Assembly: GCF_011397635.1 (NCBI RefSeq)
Contig: NC_064770.1
Location: forward strand, 23,120,200-23,184,199
Length of the DNA: 64,000 nucleotides
DNA from: Epinephelus fuscoguttatus
Taxonomy: Eukaryota > Chordata > Actinopteri > Perciformes > Serranidae
Direction of reading: 5' to 3'
Both the position numbers and the translations under genes were made by a program. Within the stretch, counting starts at the first letter, position 1. Every line of letters begins with the position of its first letter. Below, piece after piece: positions 47,911-59,600 of this stretch. The notes under the pieces were generated by a model, which saw nothing but the letters and a program-made list of their open reading frames with translations, was not told where the DNA came from and searched no databases.

Positions 47911-48300
47911 TCACAGGGGACACTGCTCAGAGGTGAACGAGCCTCCCTCTTTCTTTTTCCTTCTCTTCTTCTTGTGGACAGTCCAACAGGCGGTGGCCAT
48001 CAGCAACAGCAAAAGACCCATGACAAGTAGCACAACTGACACCACTTGAGTCTGAGGCAAGTCGTTATAGGTGTAGGTAACCCCAGTTCCTGCCACACCG
48101 ATCACCAAAGAGATGATTCCAAAGGGAAAGATGCAGCGGTACCAGGACTTCTCCATGCCTCCAGTGGCCTGGGACAGACGCTCAAGAGAGGAGAGCACCT
48201 CAGGGACTTTGGCACCGCCAGCCTCCAGGGACTGGCCCTCTTGTCCCGTGCTGGTCTGGGGCTGGGTTTGGCAAGCCAGGTGGCCCGTTGTGCAGCCCAT
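47911..48300 (-). CDS. TMEM100-family two-pass membrane protein
   Basis: 129-codon open frame in one exon. Mammalian TMEM100 (134 aa) is an endothelial/neural membrane protein linked to BMP9-ALK1 signalling and TRPA1-TRPV1 coupling. Residues 45-60 read ATGGMEKSWYRCIFPF, closely matching the TMEM100 hallmark ATGG-x-E-x-S-x-YRCI-x-PF. Hydrophobic segments follow at about 56-77 and 86-107, then a basic KKKRRKKK cluster (110-117) and a short tail ending EQCPL. The N-terminal 44 residues are not conserved with what I recall. The start is the first ATG; the frame stays open upstream to the acceptor at 48380-48381, so an upstream non-ATG extension cannot be excluded. I assign the family, not the exact orthologue. 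Confidence 0.75.
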   Translation of the reverse strand: MGCTTGHLACQTQPQTSTGQEGQSLEAGGAKVPEVLSSLERLSQATGGMEKSWYRCIFPFGIISLVIGVAGTGVTYTYNDLPQTQVVSVVLLVMGLLLLLMATACWTVHKKKRRKKKEGGSFTSEQCPL

Positions 48301-48590
48301 CCTGATGGTGTGGGCTGGTGGATCCTGAAACCAGGCTGCAGCGCTGGCCTCACGGATGACGCTCGCAGTCAGCTCTGGCCTGGAGAAACAGAAGGAAATA
48401 AAGGAAGGCAGACAGAGAAAGAAAGAGGGAGGAGAGGGAGGTCTAGATGAGACCGGAGGAATGACTGGAGCGTGTCAGATGAAGGCTTCTCAGTCAGCGC
48501 TGAAATCCACTCACACTTTCCCCTTCTCTCCCTCCCTCTCTTGCCGTTTCTCTGTGCACTGCCTGCTGGCTCTCTGGCAGCACATTGTAC
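48301..48590 (-). other. Split 5'UTR of the TMEM100-like gene
   Basis: A CAG acceptor at 48380-48382, after a long pyrimidine tract on the minus strand, opens the coding exon at 48379. A GTGAGTGG donor (48507-48514) would end a non-coding first exon at 48515. This gives a short intron of about 135 bp. Confidence 0.5.
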
Positions 48591-48613
48591 ACTCTGCCGA
48601 GTGTAGTGGCGGG

Positions 48614-48705
48614 GGATATATAAGGGACCATGGGAAGGGGAGGAGCTAAGGAAGAAAAACAGGGAAGTCCATGCGCTCTGATTGGTCTTTTTTTGTGTGA
48701 CGTCA
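48614..48705 (-). promoter_or_regulatory. Compact promoter: TATA-like, CCAAT and CRE
   Basis: On the minus strand TTATATATCC lies at 48614-48623, CCAAT at 48681-48685 and a full CRE TGACGTCA at 48698-48705. If transcription starts near 48590, these sit at about -25, -90 and -110. The TATA sequence also reads well on the plus strand, so orientation rests on the gene position. Confidence 0.5.
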
Positions 48706-49613
48706 AACATTTAAGCAGAGAGAATAGGGGTTGATGAAGCACAGGAAGGGGGAGGGGAGAAGAGTTGACTGCTCCCTCTTTTCTTCATCTCCCCATCACT
48801 GCCTCTCAATTGCAGTCTTTTTTTTGTTGTTTTCCTGCAGTATAGAAGCCTCCCCTGTGGAATACAGGGGCCTACTGCTGACTTGAAATCAGAGGAGAAA
48901 GGGGAATCCCTCATCTTAAATTAGAAAGTTACTTTGTCCATCTCACCCTGCACCACAACAGCATACGTCACCTCCATATGGCAATATATACAGTAATAGT
49001 GTTCCCATTGCACCACTTCTTGTGCATACATCAAACAAACATAAATCCTGTGACCACCCACATAATCTTCCTTTCACGTGCATGCAGAAACCTGAATACA
49101 ATGATTTGCAGGAGGACATCAAATATACAATACCTCCATAATGTAAGTGTAAATACACTAATGAGCATGTCCACATGTGACGGAACTGCACTCACGAAAA
49201 ACGCACACAGCCCCCACTGCTTTCCCACCCACACACACACTGCCAGTGCCAGTCCTTTCTGCATGGAAGGCAACCTAATAGTTAATCTCCCAGCATCTCT
49301 GTCTTCCATGAGAAGAAAATCAATCCGGACAGCTCTCTTCTAACAAACTTGCTTATCTCACTCCCCCGTCGTCCGAAAAGCTACGTTAGGAAAGGACAAA
49401 TGTGTGTGCGCAGCTGAATGTCGATATTTTTTTTTATCTTCAGGCATTACTAGATTTACTATGAGTACATTTGATCTGTTTCTTTACAAGCATTTGGAAA
49501 ATTAACTGTGAAGTTAATACTGATTATGTCAATTTGTTGCTGAATGGCTTTGGAATTCATGTACACCATTACCTACAATTTTCAGGGACGCACACAGTGG
49601 TTTCAAATGTATT

Positions 49614-50364
49614 TAAAGGAGCAGTTCACCCCAATATCAAAAAGACATATTTTTCCTCTTTCCTATAGTGCTTTTTGTTAATCTAAAAAGTTTTGGTGTG
49701 AGTTGCTGAGTGTTGGAGATATTGGCTGTAGAGATGTCTGCCTTCTCTTGAACAGAATGGAACTAGATGGCACTCGGCTTGTAGACAACAGCAGATGAAG
49801 CGCTCATGTGGGTTGCAGTATCATGGTATCCAGGAAGGTGCTCTTTGGTCAGGACATGTAGTACAGCTTGAAAAAAACAAAATCCAAGGCAACTCTTCTC
49901 TGGTGTAAAAGTTAAAAGGCCTTTATTAAATGGCTAGTTAATGATGAACATTAAAATCACCAACATGTTTCGGCCATGCTCACTGGCCTTCATCATGCCC
50001 TGATGAAGGCCAGTGAGCATGGCCGAAACATGTTGGTGATTTTAATGTTAATGTTTAATGTTTGTCCACTCGGCTTGTGTTGCACAAAGTGCCAAAAAAA
50101 TTATACTTGAAAAACTCAACAGCAATGTCTCTTTCCAGAAATCATGACTCAGTTACTCAAGATAATCCACAGACCTTGTTGTGAGCAGTTTCATGTAGGA
50201 ATTATTTTACTTCTACCACACCCGTCAACTGTGTTACTGTATGTGCAAGAGAAGGCAGACATCTTTATGGCCAATTGGGCAACTTACACTTTAACAATCT
50301 AGACTGATACACAGCACTACAGGTAAGAGAAAAAATATGGATTTTGGGGTAAACTGTTCCTTTA
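49614..50364 (+). mobile_element. MITE family B copy interrupted by a 284-bp insertion
   Basis: Starts 'taaaggagcagttcacccc' and ends 'ggggtaaactgttccttta', giving inverted ends. The middle 'gaatggaactagatggcact' matches the copy at 44400. The family sequence breaks at 49782 and resumes at 50067. Confidence 0.75.
49783..50066. mobile_element. Nested insertion with 12-bp target duplication and internal hairpin
   Basis: Direct repeats cactcggcttgt flank it (49771-49782 and 50067-50078). Inside, 49947-49995 and 50001-50049 are perfect 49-bp inverted arms around spacer tgccc. The arm sequence 'ctgatgaaggccagtgagca' plus 'tggccgaaacatg' is a known repeat motif in fish and amphibians. The variable-length duplication suggests target-primed reverse transcription with internal inversion. 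Confidence 0.75.
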
Positions 50365-53110
50365 AGGATGCACATGTTTTATGAGACAATATGCCTCTTA
50401 AATATAAAGAAAGCTTTACCTCAAAAAAATATTTGACCCCACAACAGGTCTGACAATTCATCTCTTGAACCGTTGTGGTAGAAACCCAGAGTCCATGATA
50501 TCTTGAATGTCTAAAGAAGAGAGATGTGAGTTAGGGTCAACTCAGCAACATATAAGATTTAATCATGAGTTTAAAAAACATCTGCATTTGTATAACACCA
50601 GCATGACTTCTGTTAAGCAACAGGTGTCTATTCAGTCAAAGCATTTTTGCTCTTTGATGGCCGCAATGCACACATTATCAGGGATACCTAATATTCTCAT
50701 ATAAATGCCTCCGTATGAACAAGACAGCTGCTCTTGAGTTTGTTTTCTCTGCCTTGACAGAATAACTAAACTTGATGAAGGAAGCTGGCTTTGACTGGCT
50801 GAATGGTGGGGGAAATCAAATAATGAACCCTAATGCAGCCTAACTGATGACCTCACTGACTTAACAATCACTTCTGTAGCTCACTCAGCAACAGAGCTGT
50901 AGATGAGCACAAGAGGAGTAAAAGAGGGGAAGTGAGGAATGTGTTTGTGAGGGGCGGGGTGCGAAAGAAAAGAGATGTTCAATGGGCATTTGAGGGAGAG
51001 AAGTGGATTCTTGGTAGCGCTGTTCGGTTTCTGTGGATTTCTACTAAGGCTCCAGCACTGCAGCGGAATAAGGCTAAAAAAAAAAGTGCAGATAGTGAAA
51101 AAAGTGAACAAGTAGGAAGGAATGTGTACGACAAAGAAAAGCCTATTCAACTCCGTCCTTCGCTCCGTGATGTGGCGCACAGCAGTGAGACATGGGAAAG
51201 AAAATGAGGCTTCTTCCATGGAAAGTAAAATTGCCTTATGTGACAAAAAGAAGCGTGAGAAAAACGGGACAAAGGCGTGAGACATGGGTAACCTGGGCAG
51301 GGCCAGGCCACGCTGGTGGGAGTGGAAGAGCTCTGCTGGTGACAGCCAGAGCCAGCCAGCAGCTGATGTATGCAGGTCACAGGAAGGCTGAGTTGCGTAG
51401 GAGCCACTCCCTGTGGGACCTGTTTGTGGTGTTGACGTGATCTCAAGGATGCTTCCCTGCCTCCTCCTTTGCTCCCTTCACACACACTGATCCAAGACTG
51501 TATGGGCGGACAAGAAGCTCACAGCACATTTCCACAGTCTCGTACAGTTAACTTGGCTGCAGCCCACGAGCGGTGAGACACTCCTGGTGTGTTGGAGATC
51601 TTGGGAACATGTGTGAGTGCATTTCTGATTCAAACCAGGAGCCCCGGTCATCGTTCTCCTGCTGTTTTACACACAGGTAACAATGTGAAGCTGAAATAGT
51701 CCTCTGCCTTTTAGAATCTTGTTATTCCCCTCCTCAGGGAAACATGCCATTTCCAGCTTGCAGCATGCAGAGAGCCAGGCCCCGAGGCATCTTTGTGACT
51801 CAGCCGGCTTTGAGTGTGCGCGTCCCTCCGTTTGTGCGAGGGCTGGTGCAGCAGGGCTCAAACACCCACGTCCTGCTGTGTGAACCCAGCGCCACCTGTC
51901 GCCCAGTCTGGCACAGCCCTTGCCATCCACACGTCATCTGTGGGCACGAGCCCTTTAGGCCTCTCCAAGCCCTTCTGTATCTCACATACACCCTCACATA
52001 GCATTTGTGGCGGGCAAAACCACCAATTATCTCACATCGCAGAGACATACTATCGGCCCAACGTGTGTTATATATCATTCAAAGCACGCCAGATTTATAA
52101 AAGCCCAGCATGGAGCTCTAACGCATCATATGGAGAAGCATTATGGTGGAGTACTAGGAGGTTTGCAGTGAAGCGAAACACGCTGGAAAGGTTGTAGGTC
52201 TGTCTCATGACTAACAAACACACTTACACTGCGAGCTCTTCAGAAACCCTGATTTGCCAGACAGTAGGAAGAAATTGGAACACATGGAGGATGAGTTTGA
52301 AGTCACGGCGTCCCTGCGCCTCCATTGTTCCTTTAAATCATTTAAATCCACAAACCAGCAGGCTGACAGTCTTGCAGCACACTGATTAGCAACTTTAAAA
52401 AATTACTCATAAAAACCAGCCTTAATTCTAGGTCACGGATTCAACTCAACTGGCAATTTACTGATTGCCTCTGATGCAACAGTAATAACTAAAACCATTA
52501 ACATTAGGCACCTGCTGGTGTGTTCTATGGTCACTTCCTCTGTAAGATGAGTGCCACCTGCTGGTTACACTCAGTGTGGAGAAAGAGCTCCATTACTGAC
52601 CTCGGGTTAAGTTTTTCCCATGACACCTCATTCTGGATATTAAATGTTATGTAGTGCAGTTACATAACAGCCAACTAAATCAACATGTAATTTAAACATA
52701 AAAATAGCACTGAACTGGACCAACTGGAGTTAGAAATATCCAGACTGTAAAAAATATTTGCCAAAACTTGATGTCATGAAGTAAATGTATGTCAACATTT
52801 TTAATAGATGGCCTCACTCCTCATTACTGTATGAACGCAATGTTAATCAGTATTATATTACTTAAGTATTATACTATTATTTTGATAGTGTTATTATATC
52901 ATATATTCATTGCCACTCTAACGTTAATAGTCTTCTTTCTGACTGTCACACATCACATGTCTTGCCCCTTACTCCACACACCAACCTGTCCAGGATCACT
53001 AAATACTACCTTTACCTACCTAATCTAATCTATTCTCTGCTGCTGGACTGCTTTACATATTGTTTGTCTAATTATTTTCTATGTATCTCTTTTCCCGTCA
53101 CATTATTTCA

Positions 53111-53129
53111 CCCCCCCCCCCCAAAAAAA
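53111..53129 (+). repeat. Poly-C then poly-A tract
   Basis: Twelve C followed by seven A. Likely polymorphic and error-prone. Confidence 0.9.
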
Positions 53130-53210
53130 GATCCTCGATTAAAGAACAACATTGAGTTACCACTTAATTAGGTACAGCCTAAAGCAACCAACATAATGAT
53201 CTTGCAATAG

Positions 53211-53239
53211 GCCTTTCTTTCTTTCTTTTTTTTTTTTTA
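53211..53239 (+). repeat. CTTT/poly-T tract
   Basis: 'ctttctttcttt' followed by a T run. Confidence 0.85.
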
Positions 53240-53495
53240 ACAGAGGACATTTTGACATGTCACAGTAGGAAAAGCACAGGTGTACATAATGAGGTTAATT
53301 CTATTTAGCCGCTTTGATTTCAGGGTCCTGGTATTGTGCATGCCGGCTCGCTGTCACATTCACTGGCGCTCTTGAAAAGAGCAGAGCCATCATTAGTGAC
53401 ACTAATAAGGCCTGTGCTTTTCATGCTATGACAGGTCAAAATGTCTGCTGTGAAAAGGGTCTATTCATTTTATGTTTGTGAACTTTAGTCCTAGT

Positions 53496-53501
53496 TTTAT
53501 T
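53496..53501 (-). terminator. tedc2: Candidate tedc2 polyadenylation signal AATAAA
   Basis: AATAAA on the minus strand 130 bp past the stop codon. A weaker ATTAAA lies at 53593-53598. Confidence 0.5.
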
Positions 53502-53630
53502 GACAGTGTCAGAGGGGGATTGCCTTATACTGAGATACTGAAAGGTAATATTCTCTTCCCCTTATGTGTGTAAAAAGGAGGTGGACAGAGTATTTAATAA
53601 ACTGGTAACTAAGTGTAATATGCTCTGTAG

Positions 53631-56600
53631 TCAGTCAGGCTCAGAGTCCAGGACAATGGCAGGGAAACGCTGCCCTCCTTCACCCAGCAGGGAGTAGATG
53701 TCTCTCAGCACACTGAGGTTGGGACATCCAGGCCCTGGTGCTATGGATGAAAGCTGAGGGGACACAGCGTCCAACAGAGCCTGTCATAAAGAAGAAGAGA
53801 CTGTTAGCATATAATTATGAGGTAGTGACTCAACAGAACACATAGACTGTCTCAAAGTGCCTAACGCTTACCTGCTCTAAGTGAATCTCCTGTTGCAGCA
53901 GTGCTACCCTCATCCTCAGCGTTTCCAGTTCTCTGAGCTCTGCCTCTGTTGTGTAGGTTATAGTCAGGGGCAGGGGTGCAATCATCCCATCTCCCCACAC
54001 AGCACTTGCCCCAGCGGGGCAAAGACAACCTCCCTCTGGCCTCCATCGATCCCATGCTTCCCACTCTGACGGAAAATACGGTTATTTTTAGAGCGTGAGC
54101 GTGAGCAACCGTACCCTAAAACGTTTTCCTGCTCTGCTGCCTCAGCTTTAAATAGCTAGGCCATTGCCTAGCCACGTCAGGATAGACAGCTTTTAAAACC
54201 CCACCGTCACAGGGTGGGGGGTGGTGGATCTGTCGGGGGCCAAGGAAAGTAGTGATCTGGCACTGAGGTTTCACTGCGGCTCTGTTTTCATTTTCCATAC
54301 GCCAAGATGGAGAAGCTGCATTAGCTCGTTAGCGCACTGCTTTCATCACAATCATATCTCAAACGCTGTTAAAACGCAATAAACGATTAATCCCTCTCTT
54401 GAAAATAAAACCCCCTGAAATAAAATACTTGCTGGATGTGAGATGCCACGTTGGATGCATGTGCTCACATCAACACGTGGATGTGTGTGGGCTAAGCAGG
54501 GAGTTAGAAATGACTGGAAACTTCTCTCTCACACTGGCTTTAGCAACATACTTGTGCTGCACTGGAGCTATAACTGGTAAACATAAACAAAACTTGCTCC
54601 CTGAAGGTGATACAGTTATTGAGTGGTGCGAATGGAAAATCCCTGGGCAGTCAGCTTCATTATGACAGTATCGTTGGAGGTAATGGAAATTATACCATGT
54701 TACATACTGTAGGTAGTGAGTAAGAGATACCCTGATACCCAGAGATGATAACTCAAACACAGGCCCGTGATTTCTCTACCAGTGTCCTCTTAATTATGCA
54801 AGTCTGTGCTGTGGAATAAATCATTTTTAATGATGAATTTTGTTCTGCTCATGACCAGCTTGATATAACCACAGTCAGGTTGACATGTAGTTTTTAAAAG
54901 AGGGAACATGTGGTTTGAAACGGTGGTTTATGTTGTGGTGAAACAAGATTATTTCCTACCTTGTTTTGCTTGGTGTGCAAAGGTCTGGAGCTGTGCTGCT
55001 GTCACTGGCAACCTTTCAAGTGTCAGAGATGAATCATATTTATTTGTCATACGGCCTGTTTAGAAATACACAATAACAAAAATGCAGAATTTTATCAGCA
55101 ACATTATTACAGAGGATTGTGGAGCTGTCTGGTTTAATTGCACTGTGTTGATTAGTCTCACGATTGTAGTAAGTACAATTGTTAATTATCTCAACTGCTC
55201 TTTTTAGGGTCCTGAATGTGACTGGCACAGGCTCGTCCCTGATGAGTCTGAAGAGCTCTCAAAAGTCACTTCCTGCCAACTCCCTATGCAGTTTCCTCCC
55301 AAATTATCATTTTCACACCCACACACTTGTGTCATCAATCGCCTTCATCCCTCCTCATTCCTCCACTCCTAATTTTGTACCCTTGTATGTGTAATCTGCT
55401 CAGCCTTTTTTACCCAGCTCTGCGGCTGCTTCTGGCGTCTGTTTGGCTAGAAGCTCCTTTGTCTGGCAGTGCTGGGTGAGGTCATGTCCTTGTTGAGTGA
55501 GTCTGTCAACCAGAGCCCTGGTGTCATCTGGGCAACCACATGGCCAATCCTTGGGGAACTGGAGGTGTCAGAGAGACAGGGTCAAGGACAACACACCAGG
55601 TATCAGGCTGCGCAGGGGGAATGAGAGAGAGTGAATCAAATTAATGCAGAAATATTGCTAATTTCCATCACTGGAAACGTGTGAGAGAGAATGGGGATGA
55701 TACAGTGGTGGAAAAAAGTTTTCGGACACCCCATGCATTTGTGAAATATTGCATTAAGAATCACTCTTAGGTCTTCAAGTGCAATTTCTTTTAGTACAGT
55801 CACAGCCAAAATACTAAATAAATCCTAAAAAAGCCATTAAAAACTTAAAATTGATTGGTTCCATAAAAATACATAAGAAATTTTGAGTATTGGGTCATTT
55901 TGGTACCAGTGATGAAGGTCGTTCTTTTTATTAAAAGACACAATTTTTGTTGCCAAGCTTCGTGTCTACATAAAGCCAGCACATTTGAAAGTTCTTCAGA
56001 CACAAAAATGGCTAAAACAAGGAACCTAACGCAGGAAACACGCCTGAAGATAAAGATTCTCAGCCAGGAAGGGTACAGCTGCCGCCAGATAGCCAGGAAG
56101 TGCAGATGCAGTCCTTCAGTAGTTGGATACACTCTGCAGAAATACAGACGAACCAACAGCTTGGAAGACAAACCAAGATCTGGGCGTCCAAGGGTTTCTT
56201 CAGCAAGAAATGACCGCATCCTGATCCGCATATGCAGGCAAAACCGCCGAATGACATCATAGGAGCTTCAGCAGCAATGGTCAAACCAAACTGGTGTCCA
56301 GTGTTCTACCCGCACTGTACGTGGCCGACTTTTAGATCATGGCTTAAGGTCCTACAAGGCTATCAAGAAGCCCCTGATCAATGAGAGACAGAGGTTAGCC
56401 CGGCGTCGTTGGGCCCAGGCACACAAGAACTGGACAGCCAGGAATTGGAAGAAGATTTTGTGGTCAGATGAGTCCAGTTTCCAGCTTTATCTTCCTCCTA
56501 CTAATGTGAGGGTACGCAGAAGGCCAGGCAAAGCATTATCTCCAGCATGTACAGTACCTACTGTCAAGCATGGTGGAGGCAGTATCATGGTTTGGGGATG

Positions 56601-59600
56601 CATGAGTGCTGCTGGTGTTGGTCATCTCACTGTCTGTGATGGCACATTGAACTCTACCAAGTATTGTACCATTCTCGAAACCCACATGCTCCCTTCTGCT
56701 GCACTGTTCTGTCGAGGTAAAAACTGGATGTTTCAACAAGATAATGCCCCTTGCCACACATCCAAGGCCAGTAGAACTTGGCTGCAGGAACACAGTATCC
56801 AGGTCTTAGAGTGGCCAGCTCAATCCCCGGACATGAGCCCCATTGAAAATCTGTGGTGGATTATCAAAAGGTCTGTTTCAAAGCATAAACCAAAGAATTT
56901 AGAAGAATTAAAAGCAGTAATTCAAGAAGAATGGGACAAGATTACCCCTCAACAGTGTGAAAGGCTCGTGGGGAACATGCCAGCCAGGATTAGAGCTCTA
57001 CTACGTGCCAGTGGCAGGACTACTAAATATTAATTTGATGATGTGATGGTTTATTTATTTTTTGTTCAATTTTGAACACATTCTCTGTTATTTGTTGACT
57101 TTGATACAGACAATGTTGAGAACTGACATATTGAAACTGTCAAGAATTTAGTTTTGTTAGTTTTTCTTGTAAACAATAAACAAAACAATATAATTTGTAT
57201 TTGTTTGTATCTGTCTAATGCAGCAACACCTTTTGAAACACAAAAAAGATTTTTCCACAAATATTTCATGATAATATTTGAGATTGTGTAAAATTTTAAG
57301 GGTGTCTGAAAACTTTTTTCCACCACTGTATGTAGTAAAGGGAAAGGGAATCGAATCCAGGGTGATGCAAAGGGCTCAGCCTATATGGGTCACCGTTCTA
57401 CCTGTTCAGCTACATGATGCCTCAGATTTCCATGTCTTTTTTTAATATAAAGCAGGTAAAGGTGCTATATAAATACTGTGAAAGCATCAAAACACTCAAT
57501 ATTATATGAGTCATCAGGATCTCCGTGAAGTTGTGATGTCACAACTACACCATATTCTCCTGAGACCCTGTATCCTCATGTGAGGACATCACATCCTGTG
57601 TCTGCTGTACCTTAAACTTCAGTCTGTTGTCCTTGTTCGTGTCCTTAAAAAATCGGTGCCAAAATGAAGCGTTTTAGACAAAGGGTGAATACAGGTATGT
57701 TCAGGCAGACAGTATGAGGAAAATTATGTGTTTTTTGAACATTAAAATATGTAAACGCATTCTAGTAAAAACCCAAAATACAGGTATGACCCTGAAAATG
57801 AGCGTGATACGGGACCTTTAACTAACTGTAACACTAGAGTATATTTCCAATCTCAACATTACGCAACATGGAAAACATGTCTGAGGCTTCCCAGCCCATT
57901 TTGACAGGCTTCACTAGAAAAGGAAGGATACCGTAGCTGTCATTCTCTCCATGAAGTGACTCCTCCCAGGCGCAGGTTTCCTTTGTAGGGCAACGACTTT
58001 GTCCCATAACCTAAAGATAATATAGAGAGGGAAACTAAGTGCCCCGCACACAATCTGTGGAATTAGCTGTAAAATGTTCACAATATTAACAGACTAATAT
58101 TGACCACCTGTTCTGCTTGCTCCTTAGGGATTTCCATTTCGCTGTTGGATCAGAAGCTTTCCTGCCATGGAGCAAAGGCAAACAGAAAACAAATGTTAAC
58201 CCCTTTCTGACTGTGACTGACAAATAGTGCTTTACATCATGGTCTAGTAATGTAAAAACATACCCGTCCTCTCGAAGTAAACTTTGAGCTCCAGATTCTG
58301 TATGTGAAACGGGCACTGAAGTGTCTGACGGAGTGGGTATAGCTGCAGCTTTACCCCGATCATTTCCACTCAGCACATTGCTTCTAACAATCTTGTTTTT
58401 GGAGTGGAGAGCTGAGGTGTGTAACTGACCCCGATCAAGAGAGCCAGATGCTGAGACAGCCTGCCGTGACTTCCTTGCTGCCTGGTGATGTGCAATCCCA
58501 GCTGAAGAGACGGGACAGTCCTGGATTATGTTTCCATTAAAGGAATACTACACCCCCCAAATTACCATTTGTGTATCAATTACTCAGCCCATTGTTACGT
58601 TGAATTTGTGAATGCTTCCACAGTGAACAAAGAAGTAGTTTGCATTACTGTATGACTTTGCTAAACCCAAACTAACCCTTTAAAACACCACAGGTATACC
58701 ACAGATCAAGGCCAGCAGTTTTCTCCATGACCCCAGCGTAACTGGGTGTGTTATTGATATACAAGTGGTCATTTGTGGGGTGGTGTATTTCTATAATTGT
58801 TGTTTTGTAATGTCCACAATTGAAGCTCACTGAAGATTGAGTGTGGAGGATGCTCACTTACCCGACTTTTTGTGCTCTTTTCTGTCAACACTGGCAGATC
58901 TGGAAGTTAATCTAGTGGTTGTCAGATTTCCTTTACAAGCCACAGATGTCTGCATTCCCTCTTTGAATGTGACAGCTGTAGTGCTAGGTTCCTTTCGATG
59001 TGCAGATTGCTTGTTTGAGTCTTTTTTAGAGGATCCGGTGCCAGTGCGGACCTGAAGGGCTTTCTCCAGGGCTCGCTCAAGCAATTCCATATCTTCTCTC
59101 TCCCCTGGTGAGGCAACTGTGTGTGAAGATAGCAGCGTGCAAATGTGTGGTTACAGTTTCGTTATATTAATGAACCATTAGTCTCTTTAGATCATGATCT
59201 CCTTGATGACAAGAATGAAAGAGAGGTGTGATTATTAACAGCGGGCGCAGTCATAACATTTGCACATGACTGCTCCCATCTCTCTCAAATTAGCTGTGTT
59301 TACAAAAAATGCTACAGTGAACAATTTATTTTTTTCATATATAACGTGATGTTTTATACACTTTTTTTTAAAAGAAAATATTTTTAACATGTAGCAACAT
59401 CTTTTTTATCTATTTATGAATGTACATTATATTTGACAAACCATTATTTTATAAATTACCTGTAGCATCATCATCATCTGCACACTCATCAGAGCCCGTC
59501 TGTGGTTGCGGTGTTCTGTGGGAAAACACTTCATGTGACTACACAGTCAATTTAACCAGAATTAAGAAAACTAAGGCAACAACAATTCATAATAATAAAT

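Larger units (their letters stand above)
48710..53480. other. Intergenic region between tmem100-like and tedc2
   Basis: Contains MITE family B with a nested insertion (49614-50364) and simple tracts near 53111 and 53211. The segment 51660-52010 has unusually balanced composition and short open frames in several phases, but no splice structure or recognised protein. No gene is called. Confidence 0.5.

Noticed and set aside
51667..52197. Several overlapping open frames on both strands
   Set aside because: Composition is balanced, but no splice-bounded exon, conserved motif or neighbour support was found.
53861..54064. Minus-strand frame opening [11 protein letters not shown]
   Set aside because: Out-of-frame shadow of the eighth tedc2 exon, whose correct frame links in phase to both neighbours.
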